NCBI GenBank assembly: GCA_963678485.1
Contig: OY782882.1
Coordinates: forward strand, 124,001 to 188,000
Length of the DNA: 64,000 nt
Direction of reading: 5' to 3'
DNA from: CALGYY01 sp963678485
Lineage (GTDB): Bacteria; Bacteroidota; Bacteroidia; Bacteroidales; CAIWKO01
This document shows positions 1-8,905 of the stretch, piece by piece (the stretch's first letter is position 1; every line of letters starts with the position of its first letter). Under the pieces are notes generated by a model. It was not told the DNA's origin. It did no database searches and saw nothing but the letters and a program-made list of their open reading frames with translations. A program made the translations under genes and the position numbers.

Positions 1-612
1 GAACCAATTGTATAAACGACCATATATAGTAGCAATTGAATCATCATTATTGAAGTTGCATAATGCAGGTAAACCAACACCCCACATAGAGGCCATTTCT
101 ATATTATCAATACTTTCTCCATTACGAAATTTTGTTGTTCGTAAATTTTCATCCATCCAAACTTGTGACCCTATTGTTATTGTATGATAGAGATTTCCAT
201 CTATATCAGTAATCGTTTCACTTGGAAATGCTTTAGTGAAGAAAGTAATTATTCCACCATAAGATGTCCCTTGCTTATTGGTGGCATAAGCCCTTAGGAA
301 ATAGGTGGTATGTGGGTTTAATCCAGTTATAGTGCCGTAAAACTCATTGCTTTTGGAATCAACGACTATTTTATTATCCTCGATTGATGGAGTCAATCCT
401 GTACTCCAACAAAGCCCACGCTCAAGAATCTTGGTATTCCCGTTTGAACTGATATGACCACCAGAAGTTGCAGAATTGTGTGTAATTTTTGTAATCTCAA
501 TAGTATCTATTGTCGGGGGCATTGATTCTTTGCGACAGCTAAGCTGAACTAATATGCACAGAAATAGGAATATCACAGCCCACAATTTTCGTATCATTAC
601 TTTCTTTTTCAT
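1..612 (-). CDS. FISUMP-domain lipoprotein, C-terminus beyond the window
   Basis: An open frame runs from the ATG at 610-612 to base 1 without a stop (204 codons), so the C-terminal part lies outside the window. Residues 1-26 form a lipoprotein signal ending in the lipobox LVQLSC, so the mature protein should be lipid-anchored in the envelope. A fibronectin-III-like segment follows (typical phrases GLCWSTG, ITGLNPHTTYFLRAYA), then the start of the FISUMP domain (DIDGNLYHTITIGSQVWMDE). It is a paralog of the next gene (659-1627), with the same domain order. The function of FISUMP proteins is not established; a surface-exposed role is inferred from the lipobox. Confidence in the domain call is high and in the biological role low. 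Confidence 0.8.
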   Translation of the reverse strand, partial: MKKKVMIRKLWAVIFLFLCILVQLSCRKESMPPTIDTIEITKITHNSATSGGHISSNGNTKILERGLCWSTGLTPSIEDNKIVVDSKSNEFYGTITGLNPHTTYFLRAYATNKQGTSYGGIITFFTKAFPSETITDIDGNLYHTITIGSQVWMDENLRTTKFRNGESIDNIEMASMWGVGLPALCNFNNDDSIATIYGRLYNWF

Positions 613-658
613 CTCGAATACTTCAAAAAAATATGATTATTCATTTGCTTTAATCCGA

Positions 659-1627
659 TTAATCTTTAATACATCTCACTGATGCGCCCACACTCCCAGG
701 CATATAAAAAATTAAAGTTTTAGAATCATTGTAATTAAGTTGTAACATCCCCCATGGATAAGAAGACCACATATTACATGTTAAGCCATAACCTTCAAAG
801 TACGACTTGTACATTCGACATCCACCAGGTAATGCTGTGAATCCACTCTCATTATTTGCTCCAAGATTCGGCTGATTCCAGTGGACTGTGGCAAATTCTT
901 TTAACTTACCCCCAGCAACTGCTTCACCACCAAGATAATCAATTAAAGTCTGAAATTCGCTTAGATTTGGAATGTGCCATCCAGTAGGTGCAAGCCCTCT
1001 TGAATCGAGTATACACTGTTGATTATATAATGCACCATATGTTTCAGCATTTTGCGTATCATTTTGGTAATAGCAATAATGAGTATCTCCAAACGCAGAC
1101 CACATCAGACTATCAATTGCCAATATTAGCGGAGTTCCATTACGAAAATGAGTCACTCTAAGATTTTCCACCATCCAGATTTGCGATCCAATGGTCACAG
1201 TATGGTAAATATTACCATCAATATCGGTCACGAGCTCTCCACCATAAAGCGTTTTAAATGTCAAGGTATTGCCATAGGTCGTTCCATATCTGCTTTTCGC
1301 ATATGCTCTAACAAAATATGTTGTAAATGGAGTCAGGCCACTAATCCGGCTAGAAAAACTTCCACCTCCACTTCCATCTTCTGTACGAGGATCAGCAATT
1401 GTTGGAGGATGATCATGACTCCAGCATACTCCACGAGCAATAATTTTTGCGGACCCAGTCGCATCAATTATGCCCACACAAATAGCTTCTGTTGAATTAA
1501 CGCCAGAGACTTCTGTCGTGTATATTTCTGCTTGCTGCCTCTCCTTTTTACAAGCCGCAAAAGAAATAATTATCAGGATTTGAAGCATAAAAACTATATA
1601 CCTTTTTATTGTTAGTTGTCGAAACAT
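659..1627 (-). CDS. FISUMP-domain lipoprotein
   Basis: This 322-residue protein starts with a short basic segment, a hydrophobic stretch and the lipobox SFAAC at about residue 26, so it should be a lipoprotein. Residues about 36-126 resemble a fibronectin type III module with the pattern GVCWSHDHPPT and GLTPFTTYFVRAYA. Residues about 130-322 are a FISUMP domain: DIDGNIYHTVTIGSQIWM, then GWHIPNLSEFQTLIDYLGG, and the usual ending GASVRCIKD. It has the same architecture as the partial gene at 1-612, so the two are tandem paralogs. The substrate and partners are unknown. The upstream 500 bases contain no convincing gene. Confidence 0.82.
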   Translation of the reverse strand: MFRQLTIKRYIVFMLQILIIISFAACKKERQQAEIYTTEVSGVNSTEAICVGIIDATGSAKIIARGVCWSHDHPPTIADPRTEDGSGGGSFSSRISGLTPFTTYFVRAYAKSRYGTTYGNTLTFKTLYGGELVTDIDGNIYHTVTIGSQIWMVENLRVTHFRNGTPLILAIDSLMWSAFGDTHYCYYQNDTQNAETYGALYNQQCILDSRGLAPTGWHIPNLSEFQTLIDYLGGEAVAGGKLKEFATVHWNQPNLGANNESGFTALPGGCRMYKSYFEGYGLTCNMWSSYPWGMLQLNYNDSKTLIFYMPGSVGASVRCIKD

Positions 1628-2143
1628 GATATAAATGTTTTCTAAATAAATATTTTAGTGTTTGAAAAAAAATCACAAGCTATACAGACTAGAAATCCAC
1701 AAATGAACCACCTTACAAACCATACTATAAATAAACTTGTTTATTATAATATAATTTTTTGCAAAAACAAATATAAGACTACTTTTAATTAAACAAGTAA
1801 TCTTCGTTGCAACATTTACAATTAAATTTGATTTACTTTCAACCATTCAATCTCCCATTACCAGATTGTCACAGCAAAGTGGTGTTTCTTGACAATCACA
1901 GGCCGAACAAAAAACATTGGCGATTAGCATAGAACGATATCCGTATGAGTTTATAATGCCGACAAGAAATAATATAAGATTAGCTTTAGCAAAATATATC
2001 CACAAAAATCCTTGACAATATTTTTGCAGAATAAATGATGTACAATTATTTCTTTTTTATCAAGCTGCATCCAGTGCAGAAGGACTGTATCTGTTGTATC
2101 TATAACTCCAAGAACCAAAACACCAGCATTTCCAATACTTACA
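1628..2143. other. AT-rich gap with one doubtful ORF
   Basis: This stretch between the FISUMP gene and the hypothetical gene at 2144-2644 is strongly AT-rich. The only frame of any length is a 70-codon minus-strand ORF (1951-2163) that overlaps the next gene by 20 bases. It has low-complexity ends and no recognisable domain, and I do not consider it convincing. I see no RNA gene or clear promoter here. Confidence 0.5.
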
Positions 2144-2644
2144 CTAATGCTGACACTTAGCAATAATGCTTTCTATCTCCGCAACACTTAGCGTTTCAGA
2201 ACTATCCAATGCATCAATAGCCTGATTAATGGATAGCGAAAGATAAGATTCATCTGAACCCACATTTTCTTTATCCAATGCCGCGCACAGAAGATTATAG
2301 GCTGCAAAAAAAGTACGCTCAACTTCAGTTGGCAATTCCCAATCACCATCCTGTAATGCTATTATTGGGTCGTCGAATTGCTTGTATAGAGGAATTAATT
2401 GAGCATTCAAGATGGACTCTTTTGCCGTTTGTGCTGAGCAAAAATACAGATTAACGGCATCAATGCTTTGTCTGATCAGATCTTTATCAACACAGTGTTT
2501 CAGGCCAACTACGCTATCCCTGTATGTAAGTTTATGCTTTACTGTATACTTATCCCAAACAGGAATGGCATCTCTCATCAACCAAATGGCAAGGGCAACT
2601 TGCTTATCGTGACTTAAACTATTAATTATTGCTGATAATGTCAT
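2144..2644 (-). CDS. hypothetical protein downstream of kdpE
   Basis: A 166-residue, mostly helical, soluble-looking protein with no signal peptide, no membrane segment and no motif I recognise. It starts 62 bases downstream of the kdpE stop on the same strand, so it could be the last gene of the kdp transcript. The central sequence GDWELPTEVERTFFAAYNLLCAAL and the phrase AQTAKESILNAQ suggest a helical bundle of the kind seen in small immunity or sensor-partner proteins, but that is only an impression. Normal codon content and intact reading frame support a real gene. The function is unknown. Confidence 0.6.
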   Translation of the reverse strand: MTLSAIINSLSHDKQVALAIWLMRDAIPVWDKYTVKHKLTYRDSVVGLKHCVDKDLIRQSIDAVNLYFCSAQTAKESILNAQLIPLYKQFDDPIIALQDGDWELPTEVERTFFAAYNLLCAALDKENVGSDESYLSLSINQAIDALDSSETLSVAEIESIIAKCQH

Positions 2645-2706
2645 AGGAAAATCTTCTATACGTGAAGAATGACGAAATACTCCATTCCTATATTAAAATA
2701 TTTTCA

Positions 2707-3390
2707 TCAACAACCGAAACGATATCCGATCCCCGATTCAGTATTAAGAAACTTCGGCTTTGTTGGATCATCTTCAATCTTTTTCCGCAATTGAGCGATA
2801 AACACCCGTAGATATTGGGTTTGCTCAACATAGCCCATTCCCCAAACCTCTTTTAAAATATATTGATGCGTCAGTACCCGCCCTTCATGCTTTGCCAATA
2901 GCGCAAGTAACGAAAATTCAGTAGTAGTAAGCTTAACGATTTCGTCGTTTTTTCGCACGATGTGGTTAGCGAGTTCAATTTTTAAAGAACCAAAATCCAA
3001 CACAGGAAGTTCGGAAATCCCCTGGTCGTGCCGGATTGCAACCCTTATGCGTGCCAGCAATTCTTCAGTGCGAAATGGTTTAGTCAAATAATCATCAGCA
3101 CCGTGATCAAGGGCCTTCACAATATCATCAACAGAACTTCGTACAGACAAAATAATAATCGGCTTTTGATACCATTCTCTAAGTTTCTTCAACACTTCGA
3201 TTCCATCGAAATCGGGCAACCCTAAATCAAGAATGATTAATACGGGTTGTGTGGTGGCCGCTAAAGCCAGACCATCCTTTCCTGTAGCAGCATCAGCAAT
3301 TCTGTACCCGTTGGCCTCCAGCGTAATGCCGAGTAGTCGCCGTATTTGCACTTCGTCATCAATAATAAGGATGGTACCATCATTTATCAT
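2707..3390 (-). CDS. kdpE: KdpE response regulator
   Basis: This 227-residue OmpR/PhoB-type response regulator has a receiver domain at residues 1-120 with the acidic pair D11-D12 and the phospho-acceptor D55 in LIILDLGLPD. A winged helix at about 130-227 ends with the typical NTESGIGYRF. It lies 10 bases downstream of kdpD, the gene for its sensor kinase, so it should receive the phosphate from KdpD and activate kdpFABC under potassium limitation or salt stress. Its length matches the E. coli protein (225 residues). The identity is well supported by sequence and context. Confidence 0.96.
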   Translation of the reverse strand: MINDGTILIIDDEVQIRRLLGITLEANGYRIADAATGKDGLALAATTQPVLIILDLGLPDFDGIEVLKKLREWYQKPIIILSVRSSVDDIVKALDHGADDYLTKPFRTEELLARIRVAIRHDQGISELPVLDFGSLKIELANHIVRKNDEIVKLTTTEFSLLALLAKHEGRVLTHQYILKEVWGMGYVEQTQYLRVFIAQLRKKIEDDPTKPKFLNTESGIGYRFGC

Positions 3391-3400
3391 CTTACAGGAT

Positions 3401-6073
3401 TTATTGAGGGTTTATTTCCGAAGTTTCAACAGGAATATGCATAGTAATCTTTGCTCCGCCTTCAGCTCTGTTCTCCGCGGTAACCGTGCCCTGATGTGCT
3501 TCAACAAAGCCCTTTACTATAGAGAGCCCAAGACCAGTTCCTCCCGTCTTTGCGTTTTTTCCACGATAAAATTTATCGAACAAAGATAACAATTCTGACG
3601 GTGGAAAACCGGGACCTTCATCCATTACGCTTATATCAAGAAAGCCATCAGCAACATTGAATTTTATGATTATTTTGCTTGCTGTTGGTGAATTCTGCGT
3701 TGCATTCAACACAAGATTATGAAGTGCACGCTCAATGAGTCCTATATCAATATAGACTAAGGGCATCGTATCGTCGATTTCCACTGCAAAACTGAAGGCT
3801 TCCAGTTCTGATTTAAGAGACCCACTTACAAAATTTGCCAAATCATGTACATCGCACCAATCGGGATGTGGCGAGATTCTCCCCGACTCGATGCGCGACA
3901 TATTCAACAGGTTTTCGATGAGTCGGTTTAATCGTATGGATGCAATATTTATTTCTGAATATAACTTCTTCTGAATTTCCTCAGGATACGATTGCGACAA
4001 CAAAGTATCACTCGCCCCGGTAATGGTTGCTACAGGAATGCGTAACTCGTGAGAAATAGAATTGAACAGTGTTTTGTATAATTTCTCCGATTCACTTATG
4101 ATATAGGCCTTTCTCGCAGCACTGCGTAAAAACTCACGTTCATATTTACCAGAGATTTGAGCAATGAATGCCTCCCAGAATTGTTCCTCACCCTGAGAAA
4201 ATATCCGTATTGGTTCGACAGCTATCACACCCATGTTTTCATTAATCCCTGAAAGCGGAAAAAATGTATATCTTCCGGAAGGCAAGGTATCAGTGTTCTT
4301 CCCCGCTTTCGACGAATGTTTATATGTCCAAATGGCCACACTCATATCATTATCCGACAACAACAGCGTGGTACCCTCACAAGCATGATCGTCGAGTTCG
4401 TTATTCTCAGTCTTAAGAATAATGGCACTTTCAAGATTGAAATATTTTTTAATATACCACATCGCTGTTTTTGTAACCTCATCAATTCCTGAAGTCATCG
4501 ACAGCTCGCGTGTAAGCTGATACAGTGCATGCGTCCGTTCTTCACGGATCTTTATTTTCTTTTGCTGATATCTGATTCTCGAAGTTAATGTCCCATTCAA
4601 TAAAGCAATGATGAAGAACATGATCAACATCATCATATCCTCAGCTCTTTCAATATGCATAGTGAATTGGGGTGGAATGAAAAAATAATCCCAAATCAAT
4701 GCACATAGCGTAGATGCAATAAGAATAGGGCCTTTACCATAAAACAGGGCAAGTAGGGCTACTAAGAACAAGAGTATAAATGATATGACCTGATATCCTA
4801 TATAATCCTGAATAAAAAAACATCCAGCAGCAGTCAGCACAACAAGAAAGGCAACAATCAGGTACTGCCGAACAGTGGATGTAAAAGCCGGAACAGCGAA
4901 TTTATTCCTGAAACGATCTTTCGCATGATGATCCGATCCCAGGACATATACATCAATATTGCCACTATATCGTATCAACCTATTAACAAAATTCCCTAAA
5001 CGGAACATGCTCTGCAAATTTCGCACACGCGGCTTACCGACAAGGATATGTGTTGCATTTTCTTTATTTGCAAAGCCTACGATTGCCTTAACTCTATCAT
5101 CATCCGTTATAATACGGACTTTAATACCAAGGTGTTTTGCTAATGTAAGATTTTTGTCTAATTGTTCCTGTTCTTTTCTGGTAAGTTTATGCGAAGTTTC
5201 CACATACAAGGCTTGTATGTTAGCGCCCATGGAATATGATAAATTCTTTGCCCACCGCATCAAGCGTGTCGATTGTTGCTGGTAATCAATAGCGACTAAT
5301 AAATGCAGGCCCGATTTCCATGGCCCCCTGATGCGATTATTTTGCAAATAGTCGTGCAACTGCTTGTCAACCCTATCAGCCACCAGCCGCAACGCCATCT
5401 CACGTAATGCAGTGATATTGCCTTTTCTAAAAAAATTATCCTTTGCTTCCTGCGACCGCTCCGGAGAATACACTTTGCCTTCCGCAAGACGTTCCAACAA
5501 TTCTTCAGGAGGTAAGTCAATTAACTCAACCTCATCTGCATTCTCAAAAATCTCATCAGGAACGGTTTCCCGAACAACGATTCCGGTTATCTGAGCAACA
5601 GTATCAGAGCGACTTTCCAGATGTTGTACATTAAGCGTTGTGTAAACGTTGATTCCATTTTCGAGAATCTCTAGAATATTATGATAACGTTTTGTATGAC
5701 GACTGCCCGGAACATTGGTGTGAGCCAACTCATCAACAACAACAATGGCGGGCTTTCTGGCAATAATCGCGTCCAGATCCATATCACTGACCTGTGTGCC
5801 CTTATAATCAAAACTTTTTCGTGGTATCAGTTCAAAACCTTCAAGTAATTCGGCGGTCTCTTTTCGATTGTGTGTTTCAACATAACCTAAAATAATATCA
5901 ACACCCTTTTCCTGTTCAGTGCGGGCAGCTTTGAGCATATTGTAGGTTTTACCCACACCTGCACACATACCGAAAAATATTTTCAGTTTCCCCCGTTTAC
6001 TTTTCTCCTCTTCATTCTTTAATGAAGCTAATAATTCATCAGGGTCAGGCCGATTGTCGTCGAATTTGCTCAT
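3401..6073 (-). CDS. kdpD: KdpD osmosensitive potassium-sensing histidine kinase
   Basis: This 890-residue sensor kinase carries the full KdpD layout. An N-terminal KdpD domain holds the Walker-type motif GVGKTYNML (about residues 38-46) and is followed by a universal-stress-protein-like domain around 250-380. Four closely spaced membrane segments lie around 400-500. A GAF-like linker precedes the HisKA domain, with phospho-acceptor His near residue 673 in SISHELRIP, and an HATPase domain (NLVLNATQN, DEGPGFP, GTGLGLSIV). It acts at the inner membrane and phosphorylates KdpE. Its start overlaps the end of kdpC by four bases (ATGA), which suggests translational coupling. The length is that of the canonical family. 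Confidence 0.97.
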   Translation of the reverse strand: MSKFDDNRPDPDELLASLKNEEEKSKRGKLKIFFGMCAGVGKTYNMLKAARTEQEKGVDIILGYVETHNRKETAELLEGFELIPRKSFDYKGTQVSDMDLDAIIARKPAIVVVDELAHTNVPGSRHTKRYHNILEILENGINVYTTLNVQHLESRSDTVAQITGIVVRETVPDEIFENADEVELIDLPPEELLERLAEGKVYSPERSQEAKDNFFRKGNITALREMALRLVADRVDKQLHDYLQNNRIRGPWKSGLHLLVAIDYQQQSTRLMRWAKNLSYSMGANIQALYVETSHKLTRKEQEQLDKNLTLAKHLGIKVRIITDDDRVKAIVGFANKENATHILVGKPRVRNLQSMFRLGNFVNRLIRYSGNIDVYVLGSDHHAKDRFRNKFAVPAFTSTVRQYLIVAFLVVLTAAGCFFIQDYIGYQVISFILLFLVALLALFYGKGPILIASTLCALIWDYFFIPPQFTMHIERAEDMMMLIMFFIIALLNGTLTSRIRYQQKKIKIREERTHALYQLTRELSMTSGIDEVTKTAMWYIKKYFNLESAIILKTENNELDDHACEGTTLLLSDNDMSVAIWTYKHSSKAGKNTDTLPSGRYTFFPLSGINENMGVIAVEPIRIFSQGEEQFWEAFIAQISGKYEREFLRSAARKAYIISESEKLYKTLFNSISHELRIPVATITGASDTLLSQSYPEEIQKKLYSEINIASIRLNRLIENLLNMSRIESGRISPHPDWCDVHDLANFVSGSLKSELEAFSFAVEIDDTMPLVYIDIGLIERALHNLVLNATQNSPTASKIIIKFNVADGFLDISVMDEGPGFPPSELLSLFDKFYRGKNAKTGGTGLGLSIVKGFVEAHQGTVTAENRAEGGAKITMHIPVETSEINPQ

Positions 6074-6642
6074 CGAATATTATCAGTTGCTAAATTTAGC
6101 AAAAAAACATTTACACGCTTATCTCCCAGAATTAAAAACTGTGGAGCTTCAGTAAAATCATTAACACATTGCAGTAATTGCTGCTTCTGATTCGGATTAA
6201 AATTCCGAGCTTTCGCAATGCGGTCAACCTGCATCAAGGCCGATTCGGGCGAGATATGAGGATCGAGCCCGCTGCCTGATGCAAAGAGCATTTCCGCAGG
6301 AACGATGACATTGCTGTCAAGATGATTCATTGAAATGAATTGTGCTTTTCGTAAACATACTTGCTCCACAAGTTTTTTACTATTCACAGGATAATTTGAT
6401 CCTCCCGATGGTAGCGGATTGTAGGATACTGCAGAAGGTCGTGGGGTGAAATATATAGCGCTATCGAACTGTTGACCTATCAGTTCACTACCAATTATCC
6501 TATTATCCCTAACCACCAAACTACCATTGGCTTTTGAAGGGAATATCATCTGTGCAAACATAGTAACCACCAAGGGGTAAATTACTCCTGTAATTACTGT
6601 CAGCACAAGAAAAAGCTTTAATGCTATAATAAAGGTTTTCAT
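6070..6642 (-). CDS. kdpC: KdpC, potassium-transporting ATPase subunit C
   Basis: This 190-residue protein has one N-terminal membrane segment (residues about 8-32) and a periplasmic domain with the family motifs GSELIGQQF, YFTPRPSA, GSGLDPHISPESA and QVDRIAKAR. KdpC is the small bitopic subunit of the KdpFABC complex that stabilises the KdpA-KdpB assembly during ATP-driven K+ uptake. It lies between kdpB and kdpD in the usual order, but a 48-codon small ORF separates it from kdpB. The ATGA overlap with kdpD couples the two. Confidence 0.96.
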   Translation of the reverse strand: MKTFIIALKLFLVLTVITGVIYPLVVTMFAQMIFPSKANGSLVVRDNRIIGSELIGQQFDSAIYFTPRPSAVSYNPLPSGGSNYPVNSKKLVEQVCLRKAQFISMNHLDSNVIVPAEMLFASGSGLDPHISPESALMQVDRIAKARNFNPNQKQQLLQCVNDFTEAPQFLILGDKRVNVFLLNLATDNIR

Positions 6643-6655
6643 TTCTATTTCCTGT

Positions 6656-6802
6656 TTAATATAGATTCGTTAATATTTCTTCCAATGAGCGAATGATATA
6701 ATCCAATTCGAACATCTTTCCTGTCGACACTAGTACATTATCCCTAAATTGTCCATCATCCAGCTTTTTGATATTCTCAAGTTCATGTAATATATTTTCC
6801 AT
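6656..6802 (-). CDS. 48-residue small ORF between kdpB and kdpC
   Basis: An ATG at 6800-6802 opens a 48-codon frame ending in TAA at 6656-6658. It fits exactly into the space between kdpB (start of the gap at 6814) and kdpC (starts at 6642). The product begins MENILHELENIKKLDDGQFR and ends SLEEILTNLY; it is charged, probably helical, and has no membrane segment. All genes around it are on the same strand with tiny gaps, so it should be co-transcribed with kdp. I do not recognise a family. It could be a small regulatory partner of the pump or a remnant; the tidy fit and intact frame favour a real gene. Confidence 0.5.
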   Translation of the reverse strand: MENILHELENIKKLDDGQFRDNVLVSTGKMFELDYIIRSLEEILTNLY

Positions 6803-6814
6803 AGCATATATTCA

Positions 6815-8893
6815 TTACAGGTTTATCAAAAGATCAATGATTTTAATACCAATAAATGGGACAATCACACCGCCTAAGCCAAATATTAACAAATTGCGCA
6901 TAAGTGCGGTATTGGCTGATACTGGCCTGTAGCGAACACCCTTTAATGCCAATGGAATCAAGGCAATGATAATAATGGCGTTAAAAATCACAGCACTTAA
7001 TATCGCACTATGAGGTGAACCAAGCTTCATAATATTAAGAATAGAAAGTGGTCCTACACCATTGCTCTTGGAATACAGAGAAACAGCAATCGCAGGAATA
7101 ATCGCAAAATATTTTGCTATATCATTAGCAATACTAAAAGTAGTGAGTGATCCTCTTGTCATTAATAACTGTTTGCCGACTTCAACCACCTCGATAAGTT
7201 TTGTCGGGTTACTATCGAGATCCACCATATTTCCTGCTTCGCGTGCCGCCTGTGTCCCAGTATTCATTGCAATCCCAATATCAGCCTGTGCCAATGCTGG
7301 AGCATCGTTTGTTCCATCGCCTATCATTCCCACCATATGGCCATTATTCTGTTCTTCGCGAATCCTAAGGAGTTTATCTTCGGGTGTTGCTTCAGCCATA
7401 AAATCATCAACCCCGGCTTCTGCGGCAATAGCAGCGGCGGTCAACGAATTATCACCTGTAATCATGACCGTCTTTATTCCCATTTTTCGCAACTCTGCAA
7501 AACGTTGCTTAATCCCTCCTTTTACTACGTCCTTGAGATGTATCACACCTAAGGCTCTATTATCTTTAGCAACAACCAATGGTGTTGCGCCCATGCGTGC
7601 CAATGAATTCACTACTTCCTGCACATCCGCCGAATATGTTCCGTGATTGCTTATCAGGAATTTTCGTATCACTTCTGAGGAACCTTTACGGATGCGATGC
7701 GTTATGCCATCGTCTGTGATTACATCAACACCGCTCATGCGTGACTCTGCTGTGAATGGAATAAAAGAGGCCTTCATCTCCAGAACATCACGACCTCTGA
7801 AATTAAATTTTTCCTTCGCAAGCACAACGATGGAACGGCCTTCAGGTGTTTCATCTGACAAGGATGAAAGCTGTGCAGCATCTGCCAATTCTTCAATACT
7901 GACGCCTTCAGCAGGAATAAAATCAGTAGCCATGCGATTTCCTAAGGTTATGGTACCTGTTTTATCGAGCAATAATACATCAACATCTCCTGCAGCCTCA
8001 ATGGCTCTTCCGCTGGTAGCAATCACATTACGTCGCAACAGTCTGTCCATTCCACTAATGCCAATGGCACTCAACAACCCCCCAATGGTGGTTGGTATCA
8101 AACACACCAAAAGTGCGATTAATACTGTTATTGACAGATTTTGTGATGAAGGCAAACCCGAAGATTCCAGACTATAGCCGAAGAATGCAGGCAGTGTAAC
8201 CACCACCAATAAAAACACTATTGACAAACCGGAAAGTAAGATAGAGAGCGCAATTTCATTCGGTGTTTTTTTTCGCTTTGCACCTTCCACCAATGAGATC
8301 ATCCGATCAATAAAGGTATTGCCGGCATCTGCAGTTACACGAACCAAGATCCGATCGCTGATTACTTTGGTGCCACCCGTTACCGCTGAGCGATCACCAC
8401 CACTTTCGCGTATTACCGGAGCTGACTCTCCTGTAATGGCCGATTCGTCAACACTTGCGATTCCTTCAATAACCTCACCGTCGGATGGAATAATATCCTG
8501 AGCTTCACACACCACAATGTCACCTTTTTTTAATTCGGTTGCATTTACTTCGACTTCCTGTTTACCAAGGATTTTGCGGGCTTTGGTCATGGTACGACTA
8601 TTCCTCAGACTTTCAGCTTGTGCTTTGCCCCTGCCTTCGGCAATGGCTTCGGAGAAATTCGCAAACAACACAGTAAACCAAAGCCAGATGGCAATTTGAA
8701 AATCGAACGAATTAAAGCTGTTCTGAAGTAAACCAACGACTGTAACGACACTCGTGATTAATGCACCAATAGCGACAATGAATATCACCGGGTTCTTTAC
8801 TAGTGAAACTGGATTCAATTTTACCAGACTTCCTTTTGTTGCCTGCAACAACATCTTTGAATTAAAGATGCTTGTATTATTTTTTGCTTTCAT
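6815..8893 (-). CDS. kdpB: KdpB, potassium-transporting P-type ATPase catalytic subunit
   Basis: This 692-residue P-type ATPase couples ATP hydrolysis to K+ uptake through KdpA. Visible motifs are the actuator loop TGESAPVIRESGGD, the phosphorylation site LLLDKTGTITLGNR with the catalytic Asp near residue 309, the nucleotide-binding KGSSEVIRK region, and the hinge MITGDNSLTA followed by GMIGDGTNDAPALAQADIG. Membrane segments are seen near both ends. The length equals that of E. coli KdpB (682) within a few residues. It starts 12 bases downstream of kdpA in the same operon. Confidence 0.98.
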   Translation of the reverse strand: MKAKNNTSIFNSKMLLQATKGSLVKLNPVSLVKNPVIFIVAIGALITSVVTVVGLLQNSFNSFDFQIAIWLWFTVLFANFSEAIAEGRGKAQAESLRNSRTMTKARKILGKQEVEVNATELKKGDIVVCEAQDIIPSDGEVIEGIASVDESAITGESAPVIRESGGDRSAVTGGTKVISDRILVRVTADAGNTFIDRMISLVEGAKRKKTPNEIALSILLSGLSIVFLLVVVTLPAFFGYSLESSGLPSSQNLSITVLIALLVCLIPTTIGGLLSAIGISGMDRLLRRNVIATSGRAIEAAGDVDVLLLDKTGTITLGNRMATDFIPAEGVSIEELADAAQLSSLSDETPEGRSIVVLAKEKFNFRGRDVLEMKASFIPFTAESRMSGVDVITDDGITHRIRKGSSEVIRKFLISNHGTYSADVQEVVNSLARMGATPLVVAKDNRALGVIHLKDVVKGGIKQRFAELRKMGIKTVMITGDNSLTAAAIAAEAGVDDFMAEATPEDKLLRIREEQNNGHMVGMIGDGTNDAPALAQADIGIAMNTGTQAAREAGNMVDLDSNPTKLIEVVEVGKQLLMTRGSLTTFSIANDIAKYFAIIPAIAVSLYSKSNGVGPLSILNIMKLGSPHSAILSAVIFNAIIIIALIPLALKGVRYRPVSANTALMRNLLIFGLGGVIVPFIGIKIIDLLINL

Positions 8894-8905
8894 TTTTTCT
8901 AAGAA

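Noticed and set aside
1951..2163. 70-codon minus-strand ORF in the AT-rich gap
   Set aside because: It overlaps the neighbouring gene, shows low-complexity ends and no domain; it was left as a doubtful frame in the gap entry.
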